From NCBI GenBank assembly GCA_013001295.1, contig JABDMW010000001.1:124001-188000 (forward strand): 64,000 bases of DNA, given 5' to 3'. Position numbers and translations under genes: made by a program. This DNA comes from Hyphomonadaceae bacterium. GTDB taxonomy: Bacteria > Pseudomonadota > Alphaproteobacteria > Caulobacterales > Maricaulaceae. Position 1 is the first letter of the stretch. Every line of letters begins with the position of its first letter. The notes beneath the pieces are model-generated. The model saw only the letters and a list, made by a program, of their open reading frames with translations. It did not search any database and was not told where the DNA came from. Below are positions 1 through 8,096 of this stretch, piece by piece.

Positions 1-2
1 AT

Positions 3-482
3 CTCTCGCCCAAGGCGCTGCCCCGCTCCTTCATTGCCGTGGCTTTATATATCCCGCTGAGTTTTATCGCAGCGCGGGCCGCGGTGAAATACAATGATGT
101 CGCCGGGCATGTGCCCTATCTGTCGATCGCGATTATCCTGATCCTGATCAGCCTTACCTTTCCATTGGTCGCATACATTTTATGTTCGGTGTTTGATAAA
201 CAGGAGAGTTTCCGATCCTGGGTCATTGTCCGCCATTGGGCCATATTGTTTGCCTGGATTATTGTCGCCCTGCCGTTCGGGATTTACCTGATCGGACTGA
301 TCCCGTTCAGCGTTGCTTTTTTTCTCGGTATGATGGCATATCTCGGCACATTGGCCATTGATATACGTCTGGCCGCACGTGTCGCCGAATTTGACTGGAT
401 CGGGGCTGTATTTACCGGAATCCTGATTACGTCATCGAGCATGATGGTGCTCTTGCTCGGATTGCAACAAATTATCTACTAA
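3..482 (+). CDS. C-terminal part of an integral membrane protein (5' end outside window)
   Basis: The reading frame is open to the left edge of the window, so the gene begins upstream; an internal GTG at 39 is not a convincing start. What is visible (about 159 residues) is very hydrophobic, with roughly four membrane-spanning segments separated by short loops and a conserved-looking charged loop after the second. It ends at a TAA that overlaps the end of truA on the opposite strand by 4 nt, so the two genes converge tightly with no terminator between them. I do not recognise the family. A small polytopic inner-membrane protein is all that can be supported. Confidence 0.6.
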   Translation, partial: LSPKALPRSFIAVALYIPLSFIAARAAVKYNDVAGHVPYLSIAIILILISLTFPLVAYILCSVFDKQESFRSWVIVRHWAILFAWIIVALPFGIYLIGLIPFSVAFFLGMMAYLGTLAIDIRLAARVAEFDWIGAVFTGILITSSSMMVLLLGLQQIIY

Positions 483-1216
483 TAACTGACCTTCACCAGA
501 TACAAGCCTTCCGGCGGGGCAACAGGACCGCATTGGGTGCGATCACATGCTGCCAGAGCGTCAGCCACATCCCGCTTGGTCATTTTGCCTATACCGACTT
601 CAGCCAAGGTTCCGGTGATGGAACGGATTTGCTTGTGCAGGAATGACGGGGCTTTGGCCTTGATGTGAATTTCATCTGCGGCGCGCGACACGGTTAATTC
701 AGAGAGTGTTTTCACCGGCGATTTTGATTGGCATTGCTTATCACGAAAACTGGTGAAATCATGCTTACCGACAAGCGCCTGCGCCGCGTCATGCATGGCG
801 TCCGCGTCCAACTTCACGGGGAGACGCCAAACTCGTCCCCGCTCCAAGGCCAGCTTGGGTCTGCGGTCGATGATCCGGTATAAATATTCTCGTGCAGTCG
901 CATCAAAACGGGCATGGAATTCCTGAGCAACGATTTCCGCGCCCAGAACCGTGACCGGCGCTTCTGCCAAATGAAAATTAAGCGCATCACGAACCTTATC
1001 GGCGCGAATATCCTTGATCAGGTCCATATGGGCGATTTGCGCCAAAGCATGCACGCCACTATCCGTGCGCCCGGAGCCATACACATCGACGGGGGCACCG
1101 TCTATGGCCGCTGCTGCGGTCTCCAGCGCCCCTTGAACACTTGGTTGGTCTTTTTGCCGTTGCCAGCCCGCGTAGGGTGCTCCGTCATATTCGATGGTCA
1201 GTTTATAACGGTTCAT
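479..1216 (-). CDS. truA: tRNA pseudouridine(38-40) synthase TruA
   Basis: Converts uridines 38-40 in the tRNA anticodon stem-loop to pseudouridine. The 245-residue length is typical. The N-terminal start [12 protein letters not shown] is characteristic, and the catalytic motif [14 protein letters not shown] carries the nucleophilic Asp at about residue 52. The C-terminal half has the second pseudouridine synthase core repeat ([20 protein letters not shown]). Its ATG overlaps the fmt stop by 4 nt, so truA is translationally coupled as the last gene of a def-fmt-truA operon, a common alphaproteobacterial arrangement. Confidence 0.97.
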   Translation of the reverse strand: MNRYKLTIEYDGAPYAGWQRQKDQPSVQGALETAAAAIDGAPVDVYGSGRTDSGVHALAQIAHMDLIKDIRADKVRDALNFHLAEAPVTVLGAEIVAQEFHARFDATAREYLYRIIDRRPKLALERGRVWRLPVKLDADAMHDAAQALVGKHDFTSFRDKQCQSKSPVKTLSELTVSRAADEIHIKAKAPSFLHKQIRSITGTLAEVGIGKMTKRDVADALAACDRTQCGPVAPPEGLYLVKVSY

Positions 1217-2142
1217 GAAAGCGTTTCACCTGCGGGACACGGACGACCGCGCAGATATTCGTCTGCATTCATCACGCCTTTCCCGGCCGGCTGTAGTTTC
1301 AAGAGCCGCAAAGCTTGGTCTCCGCACGCGATCAGGAGTTCATCATCCAACACATTACCCGGCTTCCCGAATCTATCTTCAACCTTCGCTAAATGGATTT
1401 TCGCCCGCTCAAAGCCCTTGCGGGTCGGGAGTTCGCACCAGGCCCCCGGAAAGGGCGACAGGCCGCGAATATGGCATTCCAGTTCTTGTGCGGACTTGGT
1501 CCAGTCCAACCGGGATTCCGCTTTGTTTATTTTTTCTGCGTAAGTGGGTTCTCCGGATTGCGGGGTCGCCTCCAAGCCACCGCGCTCCAGCGCGGCAAGT
1601 GTACGCGGCCAAAGACCGGCACCAATACGCGACATGCGATCCGACAAGCTGCCTGCGGTGTCATCCGGTTTGATCTTGATAGTTTCAGAGAGCAGCACGG
1701 GCCCGGTATCCAGTCCTGTCTCCATCTGCATGATTTGCACAGCGGTTTCGGTGTCCCCTGCCATGATCGCGCGCTGCACGGGTGCGGCACCGCGCCAACG
1801 TGGTAATTTTGACCCATGCAGGTTGAGGCACCCCAGGCGCGGTGCATCCAAGGCGCGCTGTGGCAATATCTGGCCGTAAGCGACCACACAGGCCACATCG
1901 GCATTTAGCGCTTCCAAGCCATCAATCACATTTGATTTTCGAAAATTCTCCGGTGTTTCCACGGGCAGACCCATAATTTCTGCGAATTGATGCACAGGAC
2001 TTTTGCGAATTTGCTTGCCCCGACCTGCTCGTTGGGGCGGTTGCGTATAGACACGCACCACGTCATAGCCAGACGCGAGAATTTCGGAAAGAGAGGGTAC
2101 AGCAAAGTCAGGCGTCCCCATAAAGACGAGGCGCAAAGCCAT
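1213..2142 (-). CDS. fmt: Methionyl-tRNA formyltransferase
   Basis: Formylates the amino group of initiator Met-tRNA using 10-formyltetrahydrofolate. At 309 residues it has normal length. The catalytic triad is visible as Asn107 and His109 in [15 protein letters not shown] and Asp145 in TGLDTGPVL. The N-terminal Rossmann start is [18 protein letters not shown], and a C-terminal OB-like domain follows from about residue 200. The ATG shares one base with the def stop, and the stop overlaps truA. Fmt next to Def places addition and removal of the formyl group in one transcription unit. Confidence 0.97.
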   Translation of the reverse strand: MALRLVFMGTPDFAVPSLSEILASGYDVVRVYTQPPQRAGRGKQIRKSPVHQFAEIMGLPVETPENFRKSNVIDGLEALNADVACVVAYGQILPQRALDAPRLGCLNLHGSKLPRWRGAAPVQRAIMAGDTETAVQIMQMETGLDTGPVLLSETIKIKPDDTAGSLSDRMSRIGAGLWPRTLAALERGGLEATPQSGEPTYAEKINKAESRLDWTKSAQELECHIRGLSPFPGAWCELPTRKGFERAKIHLAKVEDRFGKPGNVLDDELLIACGDQALRLLKLQPAGKGVMNADEYLRGRPCPAGETLS

Positions 2143-2660
2143 TACATGGCAACTTTCAGTTTTTCGCCCTTCTGGACTTTTTTAACCGCACGTGTGCGCT
2201 TCAGGCGCGACAGATAATCTATGAACAACACGCCTTTCAGGTGATCCATTTCATGTTGGATACAGACCGCATATAGGCCTTCAGCCCATTCGGTTACTTC
2301 CTTGCCATTATAGTCGAGATAACGGAGTTTCACCCGTTCCGGGCGCTCAATTTCATCGAACACATCCGGCACAGACAAACACCCTTCTTCATAGGGTTTG
2401 AGTTCTTCCACATCTTCGAGAATTTCCGGATTGACGAAATATTGCGGATTGGATTTTTCATCGCCTTTGGCCAAATCCATAACGATCACATTCAATGGAA
2501 CGCCGATCTGAATGGCGGCAAGACCAATACCGGGCGCGGCATACATGGTCTCGAGCATATCGTCCATAAGCGCGCGTGTTTCATCGGTCACCTTTTCAAC
2601 AGGTTTTGACACCTGTTTCAGGATCGGATTGGGCACAGTCAAGATCGGTCGTATTGTCAT
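2142..2660 (-). CDS. def: Peptide deformylase
   Basis: Removes the N-formyl group from nascent proteins using a catalytic Fe(II)/Zn(II). With the chosen start (172 residues) the three family motifs are [10 protein letters not shown] (Gln51), EGCLSVP (metal ligand Cys94) and QHEMDH (His136, Glu137, His140). The frame is open further upstream to 2780, but that extension has no family similarity. ATGs at 2660 and 2669 are both possible because homologs begin at MTIRPIL-like sequence; the ribosome-binding site is weak for both. Motif 1 has Ile where Pro or Asn is common, which the family tolerates. First gene of def-fmt-truA, divergent from rmuC. Confidence 0.96.
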   Translation of the reverse strand: MTIRPILTVPNPILKQVSKPVEKVTDETRALMDDMLETMYAAPGIGLAAIQIGVPLNVIVMDLAKGDEKSNPQYFVNPEILEDVEELKPYEEGCLSVPDVFDEIERPERVKLRYLDYNGKEVTEWAEGLYAVCIQHEMDHLKGVLFIDYLSRLKRTRAVKKVQKGEKLKVAM

Positions 2661-2770
2661 GGCCTTCATGTAGGTTCTGCGCGTCCAAAGGTCAATCCTT
2701 AGCATCACTTTGTTCGCTTTTGTTCTATTCCGCGATTGCCAGAATCGTAAAGCTGTGAAACACTGGCGGT

Positions 2771-3907
2771 ATGGATCCAATAATAAGCTATTCCGGGCTT
2801 GAGCTTACAATCGTCGAACTTATCCTCGGCGCGGCCTTGATGCTGCTCGGTGCCTTGATCACGGTTATTGTAATGCGGCGCGGCGGCGCACAGTTGAAAC
2901 AATATCTCAACGAAATGACCCACCGGCATACGGAATTGCAGGGTCGGTTGTCGCAATTTGCCGAAGATGCGTCGTCCCGGGAAGAAAAACTGCGTCAAAG
3001 TCTGGATACGCGGCTTGATCAGGTTTCCCATAAAGTCGGGCAAAGCCTGTCAGAAACCCAGGAAAAAAGCACCAAAAACCTGAAAGACCTTCATGAACGA
3101 TTGGCCTTGATCGACCGCGCCCAGAAAAACATCGAAACCCTGTCCGGCGAAGTCACCGGACTGCAAAACCTGTTGTCGAATAAACAAGCCCGCGGTGCGT
3201 TTGGCGAAAAACAAATGCAGGATTTGATCGAAAACTATTTGCCGCCGGATGCTTATACTTTTCAGGCCACACTTTCCAATGGCAAGCGGGCCGACGCGCT
3301 GATCCATTTGCCCAATGATCAAGGTGATGTGGCGATTGATGCCAAATTCCCGATGGAAGCCTGGCGACGGCTCGATGAAGCGGAAACTGATATTGGTAAA
3401 ACAGCGGCCCAACGCAGTTTTCGCGGCGATATGCGCGTGCATATTAAAGCCATTGCCGATAAATACCTGATATTTGGTGAAACCTATGATGTGGCGCTGC
3501 TGTTCCTGCCTTCGGAAGCCGTCTATGCTGAAATGCACACCAATTTCCCCGATATCGTCGAAATGGGGTTTGCCCAGAAAGTGATGATTGTCTCCCCGAC
3601 GACATTTATGGCCACACTGCATACCATGCGGGCTGTGATGAAAGATGCGGCCATGCGCGAGCAAGCCCATATTATCCAGCGCGAAGTCGGCGTGATGGCC
3701 GACGATGTGCGCCGGCTTTCTGAACGGGCCTCAAAACTGCAAACCCATTTCAAGCAAATTGAAGGCGATGTTAGCGGTATCCTCACCTCAAGCACCAAAA
3801 TCACCCGGCGTGCCGACAAAATTGAAAAGCTTGATTTGTCTGAGCCGGACGAAACCGAAATGATTGACGATACGCCCGCAAATGATAAAATTCGCAAACA
3901 TTTGTAA
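2771..3907 (+). CDS. rmuC: RmuC family DNA recombination protein
   Basis: Protein of 378 residues with an N-terminal membrane segment (about residues 10-34), a long coiled-coil stretch (about 40-140) and the RmuC nuclease-like core with the motif [17 protein letters not shown] and DAKFPMEAW. RmuC proteins limit inversions at short repeats and are thought to act as PD-(D/E)XK-type nucleases; the DAKFP segment corresponds to that active-site region. The start ATG lies about 110 bp from the def start on the other strand, so the two share a divergent promoter region. yajQ follows after 11 nt and may be cotranscribed. Confidence 0.93.
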   Translation: MDPIISYSGLELTIVELILGAALMLLGALITVIVMRRGGAQLKQYLNEMTHRHTELQGRLSQFAEDASSREEKLRQSLDTRLDQVSHKVGQSLSETQEKSTKNLKDLHERLALIDRAQKNIETLSGEVTGLQNLLSNKQARGAFGEKQMQDLIENYLPPDAYTFQATLSNGKRADALIHLPNDQGDVAIDAKFPMEAWRRLDEAETDIGKTAAQRSFRGDMRVHIKAIADKYLIFGETYDVALLFLPSEAVYAEMHTNFPDIVEMGFAQKVMIVSPTTFMATLHTMRAVMKDAAMREQAHIIQREVGVMADDVRRLSERASKLQTHFKQIEGDVSGILTSSTKITRRADKIEKLDLSEPDETEMIDDTPANDKIRKHL

Positions 3908-3918
3908 CAGGAAGTCCC

Positions 3919-4404
3919 ATGCCCTCATTTGATATTGTGTCCGAAGCTGATCTTTCGGAAGTCGACAACGCCCTTAACAATCTCGCCCGTGAAATCAGCG
4001 TGCGCTATGATTTTAAAGGCAGCAATTCGAAATGTGAATTTAAAGACGGAGTCATTACCATATTTGCCGATGATGATTTGAAACTGCGCCAGATGCATGA
4101 AATCCTGCAGGGCAATCTGCACAAGCGCGGCATTGAACCCGGACAGCTTGATTACCAAACACCGGAACAGGCCGCTGGCATGTCCGTGCGTCAACGCGTG
4201 CTGATCAAGCAGGGCTTAGAGAAAGAACTCGCGAAAAAGATCGTCAAAGAGATCAAAGGCGCGAAAATGAAGGTGCAGGTCGCGATCCAAGGTGACGAGC
4301 TCCGCGTCACTGGCAAGAAGCGCGATGATCTGCAAAAAACCATCCAATTCGTCAAAGACATGGGATTAGAGCAACCGCTGCAGTACAAGAATTTCAGGGA
4401 CTGA
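3919..4404 (+). CDS. yajQ: YajQ family nucleotide-binding protein (UPF0234)
   Basis: A 161-residue protein matching the whole YajQ family: MPSFDIVSEADLSEVDNALN at the start, the RYDFKGS motif, and the C-terminal stretch KDMGLEQPLQYKNFRD. Family members have two RNP-like domains; some bind cyclic di-GMP and work as transcription cofactors, others have been linked to tRNA or ATP/GTP binding. The sequence alone does not say which applies here. It lies 11 nt after rmuC behind an AGGAAG ribosome-binding site, probably in one operon. Confidence 0.95.
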   Translation: MPSFDIVSEADLSEVDNALNNLAREISVRYDFKGSNSKCEFKDGVITIFADDDLKLRQMHEILQGNLHKRGIEPGQLDYQTPEQAAGMSVRQRVLIKQGLEKELAKKIVKEIKGAKMKVQVAIQGDELRVTGKKRDDLQKTIQFVKDMGLEQPLQYKNFRD

Positions 4405-4411
4405 TATTCGG

Positions 4412-4448
4412 TTTGGCGAAGCCAAATATTTGATCGATGTTCAAATAT
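4412..4448. repeat. Two tandem hairpins between yajQ and the convergent HD gene
   Basis: TTTGGC-GAA-GCCAAA at 4412-4426 is followed at once by the perfect inverted repeat ATATTTGA / TCAAATAT (4426-4433 and 4441-4448, 7-nt loop). They lie between two convergent genes and can form in both RNAs. There is no long U-run, so they are weak terminators at best and may instead stabilise the 3' ends. Confidence 0.5.
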
Positions 4449-4454
4449 GGGAAA

Positions 4455-5075
4455 TCAGCTTAGCGCATTTATCGCCGTCTCTAAATTCTCCTTCGCCTGC
4501 TTTTCCAATTTTTTCTGAAAATACTCATTCTTATAAAGTGGATCGCGTTCGAGGAATTCCGATAAAATATCCCGGCGTTTCTTCTTGAAGATAAAGGTCG
4601 GGACGCGCTTATATTCAAACCGCACGTTTTTTTCGAATTGATCGTAAACATTCGCTGGCGCGCCTAGAATCGATAAGTCGATATCGATCATCAGCTTTGC
4701 ATCCCTGGTAACAGCTTCAACCGTATGTTCCGTGACCATGATCAAATCGAAAACACGGGCCACGACGTCGTCATCTTCAAAATCATTGAGTTCAAAAAAC
4801 TCCTGCGCCCAAATGGCACTGTCTTTTTCATTGGTTGAAGAAAACGGTTTGTAGATCGCGTCGTGAAACCAGAGCGCCAGCTCTATTTCATGTGGATGAT
4901 CTGCATGATCGCGAACCGCATCCAGATGCACCAGACAGGCGGCTATATGATCCCAGGTATGATAGGCACGATGCTTTTCACGATAGGCCTTGATCAGGGC
5001 GTCATGTGTCTTTTGGTTTTCGCATAGCGAAAACACGTTCATGAGCATTTTCCAACGTGCAAACGTATCAGTCAT
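4455..5075 (-). CDS. HD-domain protein, predicted metal-dependent phosphohydrolase (COG4339 type)
   Basis: About 206 residues. YHTWDHIAACL supplies the first metal-binding His-Asp-like positions and ALWFHDAIY is the HD motif, followed by helices typical of the small HD superfamily group annotated as predicted metal-dependent hydrolase. The substrate is unknown. I chose the ATG at 5075 (MTDTFARWK) because homologs start close to the RW motif; an in-frame ATG at 5093 would add six residues, and neither has a strong ribosome-binding site. It lies 60 bp after the DUF4177 gene on the same strand, so it may be the tail of the SPFH operon. Confidence 0.8.
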   Translation of the reverse strand: MTDTFARWKMLMNVFSLCENQKTHDALIKAYREKHRAYHTWDHIAACLVHLDAVRDHADHPHEIELALWFHDAIYKPFSSTNEKDSAIWAQEFFELNDFEDDDVVARVFDLIMVTEHTVEAVTRDAKLMIDIDLSILGAPANVYDQFEKNVRFEYKRVPTFIFKKKRRDILSEFLERDPLYKNEYFQKKLEKQAKENLETAINALS

Positions 5076-5138
5076 GATCTCATCATGTCGCATTGATGCG
5101 TACGGTCAATAGATTTGGATCATTACCTGCAAAACCGT

Positions 5139-5321
5139 TTAGTGTTTTCTCTTCATGACAACATGAATATATGTACCCGCAGGCTCGTATTGAAAAACCT
5201 CCCAGCCTTCGCTGCCATACCGGTTTAGTTTTTCCTGTATCAGTTCGTCCCGCGTCTCAAAATCCTTTACCCGACCAATTTTAACCGTCTCGACTTTATA
5301 TCGCCATTTATGATCGTACAT
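5139..5321 (-). CDS. DUF4177 family small protein (copy 2)
   Basis: A 60-residue protein with the DUF4177 pattern: aromatic W-x-Y start, a Lys/Glu-rich helix, then LNRYGSEGWEVFQYEP and a terminal hydrophobic strand ending in basic residues. It is clearly paralogous to the neighbour at 5332-5517 (shared LNRxGSEGWE block), so the pair arose by tandem duplication. Function of the domain is unknown. It is separated by 10 nt from its sister and belongs to the SPFH/RHH operon. Confidence 0.85.
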   Translation of the reverse strand: MYDHKWRYKVETVKIGRVKDFETRDELIQEKLNRYGSEGWEVFQYEPAGTYIHVVMKRKH

Positions 5322-5331
5322 TGTTTCGCTC

Positions 5332-5517
5332 CTAAAATCGGCGTTTCAAGAAATATGTGGGATACATGCCGATGCCGGTCACGACATTGACAAGTTCCCA
5401 TCCTTCTGACCCCAATCGGTTCAGGCGATCTTCGATATCCTCAAGCTTCTCTGTCGCTTTTTTAAACGCGCCGGGCTTGATCGTCACGGTCCGGTAATTC
5501 CATCTATTCTCACGCAT
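5332..5517 (-). CDS. DUF4177 family small protein (copy 1)
   Basis: A 61-residue protein, MRENRWNYRTVTIKPG at the start, then a charged helix and the LNRLGSEGWELVNV block that defines DUF4177, ending in a Phe/Arg-rich strand. It is the better match to the family of the two adjacent copies. It sits 9 nt downstream of the ribbon-helix-helix gene behind an AGGAGAG-like ribosome-binding site and so is almost certainly cotranscribed. No enzymatic motif is present; a small partner or regulator of the SPFH protein is possible but is only an inference from position. Confidence 0.87.
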   Translation of the reverse strand: MRENRWNYRTVTIKPGAFKKATEKLEDIEDRLNRLGSEGWELVNVVTGIGMYPTYFLKRRF

Positions 5518-5526
5518 AACTCTCTC

Positions 5527-5721
5527 CTATTTTTTGTTCTGCGGTTGCGTCTCAACCGGGTCAGCTTTGGTTTCATACAGCCGGCCCGCATTGCGAAGCG
5601 CATCACGCAACACGTATTCGATTTGGGCATTGACCGAGCGCAGTTCATCGTTCGACCACATTCTCATGGCCTTCAATACATCTTCATTGATGCGCAGCGG
5701 ATATGACTTTTTCTTGGCCAA
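5527..5721 (-). CDS. Arc-like ribbon-helix-helix DNA-binding protein
   Basis: 64 residues. The basic start MAKKKSYPLRINEDVLKAM gives the beta strand, and WSNDELRSVNAQIEYVLRDAL forms the two helices of an Arc/MetJ-type ribbon-helix-helix fold. The S-V-N-A-Q-I-E-Y segment is the usual turn between helix A and helix B. Such proteins bind DNA as dimers or tetramers at short repeated half-sites. The gene lies 13 nt downstream of the SPFH gene. This pairing is one I recall from other proteobacterial genomes. The most likely role is autoregulation through the repeat at 6652-6672. No toxin gene is adjacent, so it is not an obvious toxin-antitoxin antidote. Confidence 0.88.
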   Translation of the reverse strand: MAKKKSYPLRINEDVLKAMRMWSNDELRSVNAQIEYVLRDALRNAGRLYETKADPVETQPQNKK

Positions 5722-5734
5722 TGCCGGTTTCCTT

Positions 5735-6622
5735 TTAGTACAGCGATCCCGTATTCACGACCGGTTGGGTGGCACGGTCTGAACAGAGGACCACCAGTAA
5801 ATTGCTGACCATGGTGGCGCGACGTTCGGGGTCCAGATCAACAACGCCTTTGTCTTTAAGCTCTTGCAAGGCCATTTCGACCATACCAACTGCGCCTTCG
5901 ACGATTTTCGTTCGTGCGGCAATGATGGCGCCCGCCTGCTGTCTTTGCAGCATGGCTTGCGCGATTTCAGGTGAATAGGCCAAGTGGGAAATCCGCGCTT
6001 CGATCACATGAATGCCCGCTTTGGCCAGACGTTCCTGGATTTCGTGCTGCAATCGGTCTGAAATCTCTTTCGGATGTGAACGCAGGCTGATTTGGCCATC
6101 CTCATGCTGGTCATAGGGATAGGCGGATGCCATGGTCCGGATTGCAGCTTCTGACTGGATTTGAACAAAGTCTTCATACCGATCGACATTGAATACGGCC
6201 TCGGCACTGTCATTGACTTCCCAAACCACGATGGCTGCGATTTCGATGGGCGAGCCATCCAGTTCATTGACTTTCAACTTACCACTTTCGAAGTTGCGCA
6301 CCCGCAACGAGACCTTTTTCTTGGTATAAAACGGGTTGTTAAAGCGAAGACCTGGCGTCCGGACGGTCCCGACATATTTACCAAATAAACTTAGAACCGC
6401 GGATTGATTGGGCTCAACTTTATATAATCCCGATAAAGTCAGGATCCAAGCCAAGGCTGCAATGGCGATGCCGACGATTGCAAAAATGCTTCCACTGGTT
6501 CCTGGGCTGGTCATCATAAATCGCACAAAAGCAATAACGGCAATCGGGCCGAGCGCCAATACTAACAAAAGTATCGGGATTCCGTTCCCGGACTTCACTT
6601 CACGTTCTCTAATCTCTGTCAT
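5735..6622 (-). CDS. SPFH/Band 7 (prohibitin-like) membrane protein
   Basis: 295 residues. Two N-terminal membrane segments (about residues 15-35 and 45-68) precede an SPFH domain: the start [22 protein letters not shown], a [18 protein letters not shown] strand-helix block, and a helical region ending in [32 protein letters not shown], which is the classical stomatin signature. It is expected to oligomerise as a membrane scaffold in functional microdomains. It lacks the adjacent NfeD partner often found with stomatins. It is the first gene of the operon with the ribbon-helix-helix and DUF4177 proteins. Confidence 0.93.
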   Translation of the reverse strand: MTEIREREVKSGNGIPILLLVLALGPIAVIAFVRFMMTSPGTSGSIFAIVGIAIAALAWILTLSGLYKVEPNQSAVLSLFGKYVGTVRTPGLRFNNPFYTKKKVSLRVRNFESGKLKVNELDGSPIEIAAIVVWEVNDSAEAVFNVDRYEDFVQIQSEAAIRTMASAYPYDQHEDGQISLRSHPKEISDRLQHEIQERLAKAGIHVIEARISHLAYSPEIAQAMLQRQQAGAIIAARTKIVEGAVGMVEMALQELKDKGVVDLDPERRATMVSNLLVVLCSDRATQPVVNTGSLY

Positions 6623-6651
6623 CTCTCTCTCCTTTTCATCCTTTAACTAGG

Positions 6652-6672
6652 TTATGATATCATTATGATATC
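6652..6672. promoter_or_regulatory. Operator-like 11-bp tandem repeat before the SPFH gene
   Basis: The 10-mer TTATGATATC occurs twice, at 6652-6661 and 6663-6672, with an 11-bp period, about one helical turn. The junction also makes the perfect palindrome ATGATATCAT (6654-6663). It lies 30-50 bp upstream of the SPFH start codon, where a repressor would occlude the promoter. Ribbon-helix-helix proteins recognise tandem short half-sites of this kind, and one is encoded by the second gene of the operon. Binding is inferred. Confidence 0.6.
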
Positions 6673-6700
6673 TTTTTGTCAAACTTCAAGGAGTCGGTAT

Positions 6701-6731
6701 AAAAAAACCCGCCAAACTCGGCGGGCGTTTT
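6701..6731 (-). terminator. Rho-independent terminator of the EF-hand gene
   Basis: Stem CCCGCC (6708-6713) / GGCGGG (6720-6725) with a 6-nt loop. On the minus strand it is followed by an uninterrupted run of seven U, about 20 nt past the EF-hand stop. The shorter T-run on the plus side would make it only weakly bidirectional. Confidence 0.85.
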
Positions 6732-6750
6732 AATTGATGTGTGACTTGGG

Positions 6751-7365
6751 TTAATAACCACGTTGACTTCGGCATATTTGCTCGACGCGACGGCGTTCGT
6801 CACGAATGCGCGCTAAACAGTTTTCATCTTCGCCATCACGAGATCGCGTGCGCAATGGCTGATTTTTCAAAAGATCGGCCATTTTGATGACACCGTCCAT
6901 ATTCCCGTCGGCATCCTTATCAAGCGTATCTGCAACTTTGGTCAGCACCTCTTTAAATTTTGCCAGCGATACCGAGCGAGCAAAATTGGGCGCAAACGCG
7001 AAGTTATTGGGTGTGGCATCAATGGCACCCAGAGCATCGACGCGCCAGGCTTCCAATTCCACAAGCGATAAGGCCCCGGTTCCATCAGTATCGGCCCGCT
7101 CAAATGCGCGCTCGATGCCATCGCTCACTTCACCTCTGTCGATCTTGTAATCATCATTACGATCAAACCCGGCGAATAAGAGTGCTCCGGTGCGTGCAAC
7201 GGCGACCGTGTTCCCGGATGTCCCGACCCGTCCTTGCGGCTTAAGCGTCTCGACGCTTTCGGCTTCCGGGTTTTGGACATCGGGACGAGGCGTTTGCGAG
7301 ATTATTTGCGCCTGGGCGGTTTGAGCCAGAAGAAAGGCACACGTGGTTAAAACTATTGATTTCAT
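6751..7365 (-). CDS. Secreted EF-hand calcium-binding protein
   Basis: 204 residues from the chosen start MKSIVLTTCAFLLAQ, which has a GAGGAAA ribosome-binding site and begins a clear signal peptide cleaved near TAQAQ; the frame also opens 15 codons earlier without such support. Three EF-hand-like loops are visible: DRNDDYKIDRGE, DTDGTGALSLVE and DKDADGNMDGVI, the first two being canonical 12-residue loops. A basic Cys-containing tail follows. The protein probably binds Ca2+ in the periplasm or outside the cell. Its specific function is unknown. It is monocistronic, with its own terminator. Confidence 0.85.
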   Translation of the reverse strand: MKSIVLTTCAFLLAQTAQAQIISQTPRPDVQNPEAESVETLKPQGRVGTSGNTVAVARTGALLFAGFDRNDDYKIDRGEVSDGIERAFERADTDGTGALSLVELEAWRVDALGAIDATPNNFAFAPNFARSVSLAKFKEVLTKVADTLDKDADGNMDGVIKMADLLKNQPLRTRSRDGEDENCLARIRDERRRVEQICRSQRGY

Positions 7366-7455
7366 GATTTCCTCATCAAAGGTCGCCGAAAGATTGCGGG
7401 TTGAGGGCAAAAACGCAAATGAAAATTACACAAGTTTTCTCAGCGGGTAAGCTGT

Positions 7456-8061
7456 TTAGAACGGGCGTCTGGAATGCATAGCAGCGCTGATGGTGCCATC
7501 ATCCAGATAATCGAGCTCACCACCGACGGGGACCCCGTGCGCCAATCGCGATATTTTGACATTCGAGGATTGCAAATGATCGGTGATGTAATGGGCCGTC
7601 GTCTGACCATCGACGGTGGCATTCATGGCCAGAATCACTTCACTCACTTCGGTCGCCCCTGCCCGGTCAATAAGGTTGGCGATATTGAGATCTTCCGGGC
7701 GTATGCCGTCGAGCGCCGACAAGCACCCGCCCAGCACATGGTAGCGTCCTCGAAAAGCGGCCGCCCGCTCCATGGCCCAGAGATCCCCGACCTCCTGCAC
7801 CACACATATGACGGTATTATCGCGACCCGGAGCCGAACAAATATGGCACGGATCGTTGACGTCAATATTGCCGCAATTTGAACAGGGTTTGATTTTATCG
7901 CCGGCCTGCGCGAGTGCATCGGACAAAGGCAACAGCAATTGCTCCCGTTTCTTGACCAGGGCCAAGGCAGCGCGGCGGGCCGAGCGCGGACCCAGACCCG
8001 GCAATTTTGCCAACAGGCCGATCAGTCGTTCAATTTCCGAGCCGGCAGGTGAAGCAGACAT
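7456..8061 (-). CDS. recR: Recombination mediator RecR
   Basis: 201 residues, standard for RecR. It shows the N-terminal helix-hairpin-helix ([14 protein letters not shown]), the four-Cys zinc finger ([16 protein letters not shown]) and a Toprim domain with [16 protein letters not shown]. RecR works with RecF/RecO to load RecA on gapped DNA. A GGAG ribosome-binding site precedes the ATG. In most proteobacteria recR directly follows dnaX-ybaB; here a gamma-glutamyltransferase gene intervenes, but all four are on the same strand with short gaps. Confidence 0.97.
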   Translation of the reverse strand: MSASPAGSEIERLIGLLAKLPGLGPRSARRAALALVKKREQLLLPLSDALAQAGDKIKPCSNCGNIDVNDPCHICSAPGRDNTVICVVQEVGDLWAMERAAAFRGRYHVLGGCLSALDGIRPEDLNIANLIDRAGATEVSEVILAMNATVDGQTTAHYITDHLQSSNVKISRLAHGVPVGGELDYLDDGTISAAMHSRRPF

Positions 8062-8096
8062 ATGGGCTCCGTTTTGATTCGGGTTAAACCTATGCG

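Noticed and set aside
1215-1904. Several long frames opposite fmt
   Set aside because: They are antisense shadows of a clear conserved gene.
5527-5721. Toxin-antitoxin pair formed by the RHH protein and a DUF4177 protein
   Set aside because: DUF4177 has no toxin-like motif and the genes sit downstream of an SPFH gene; autoregulation is simpler.
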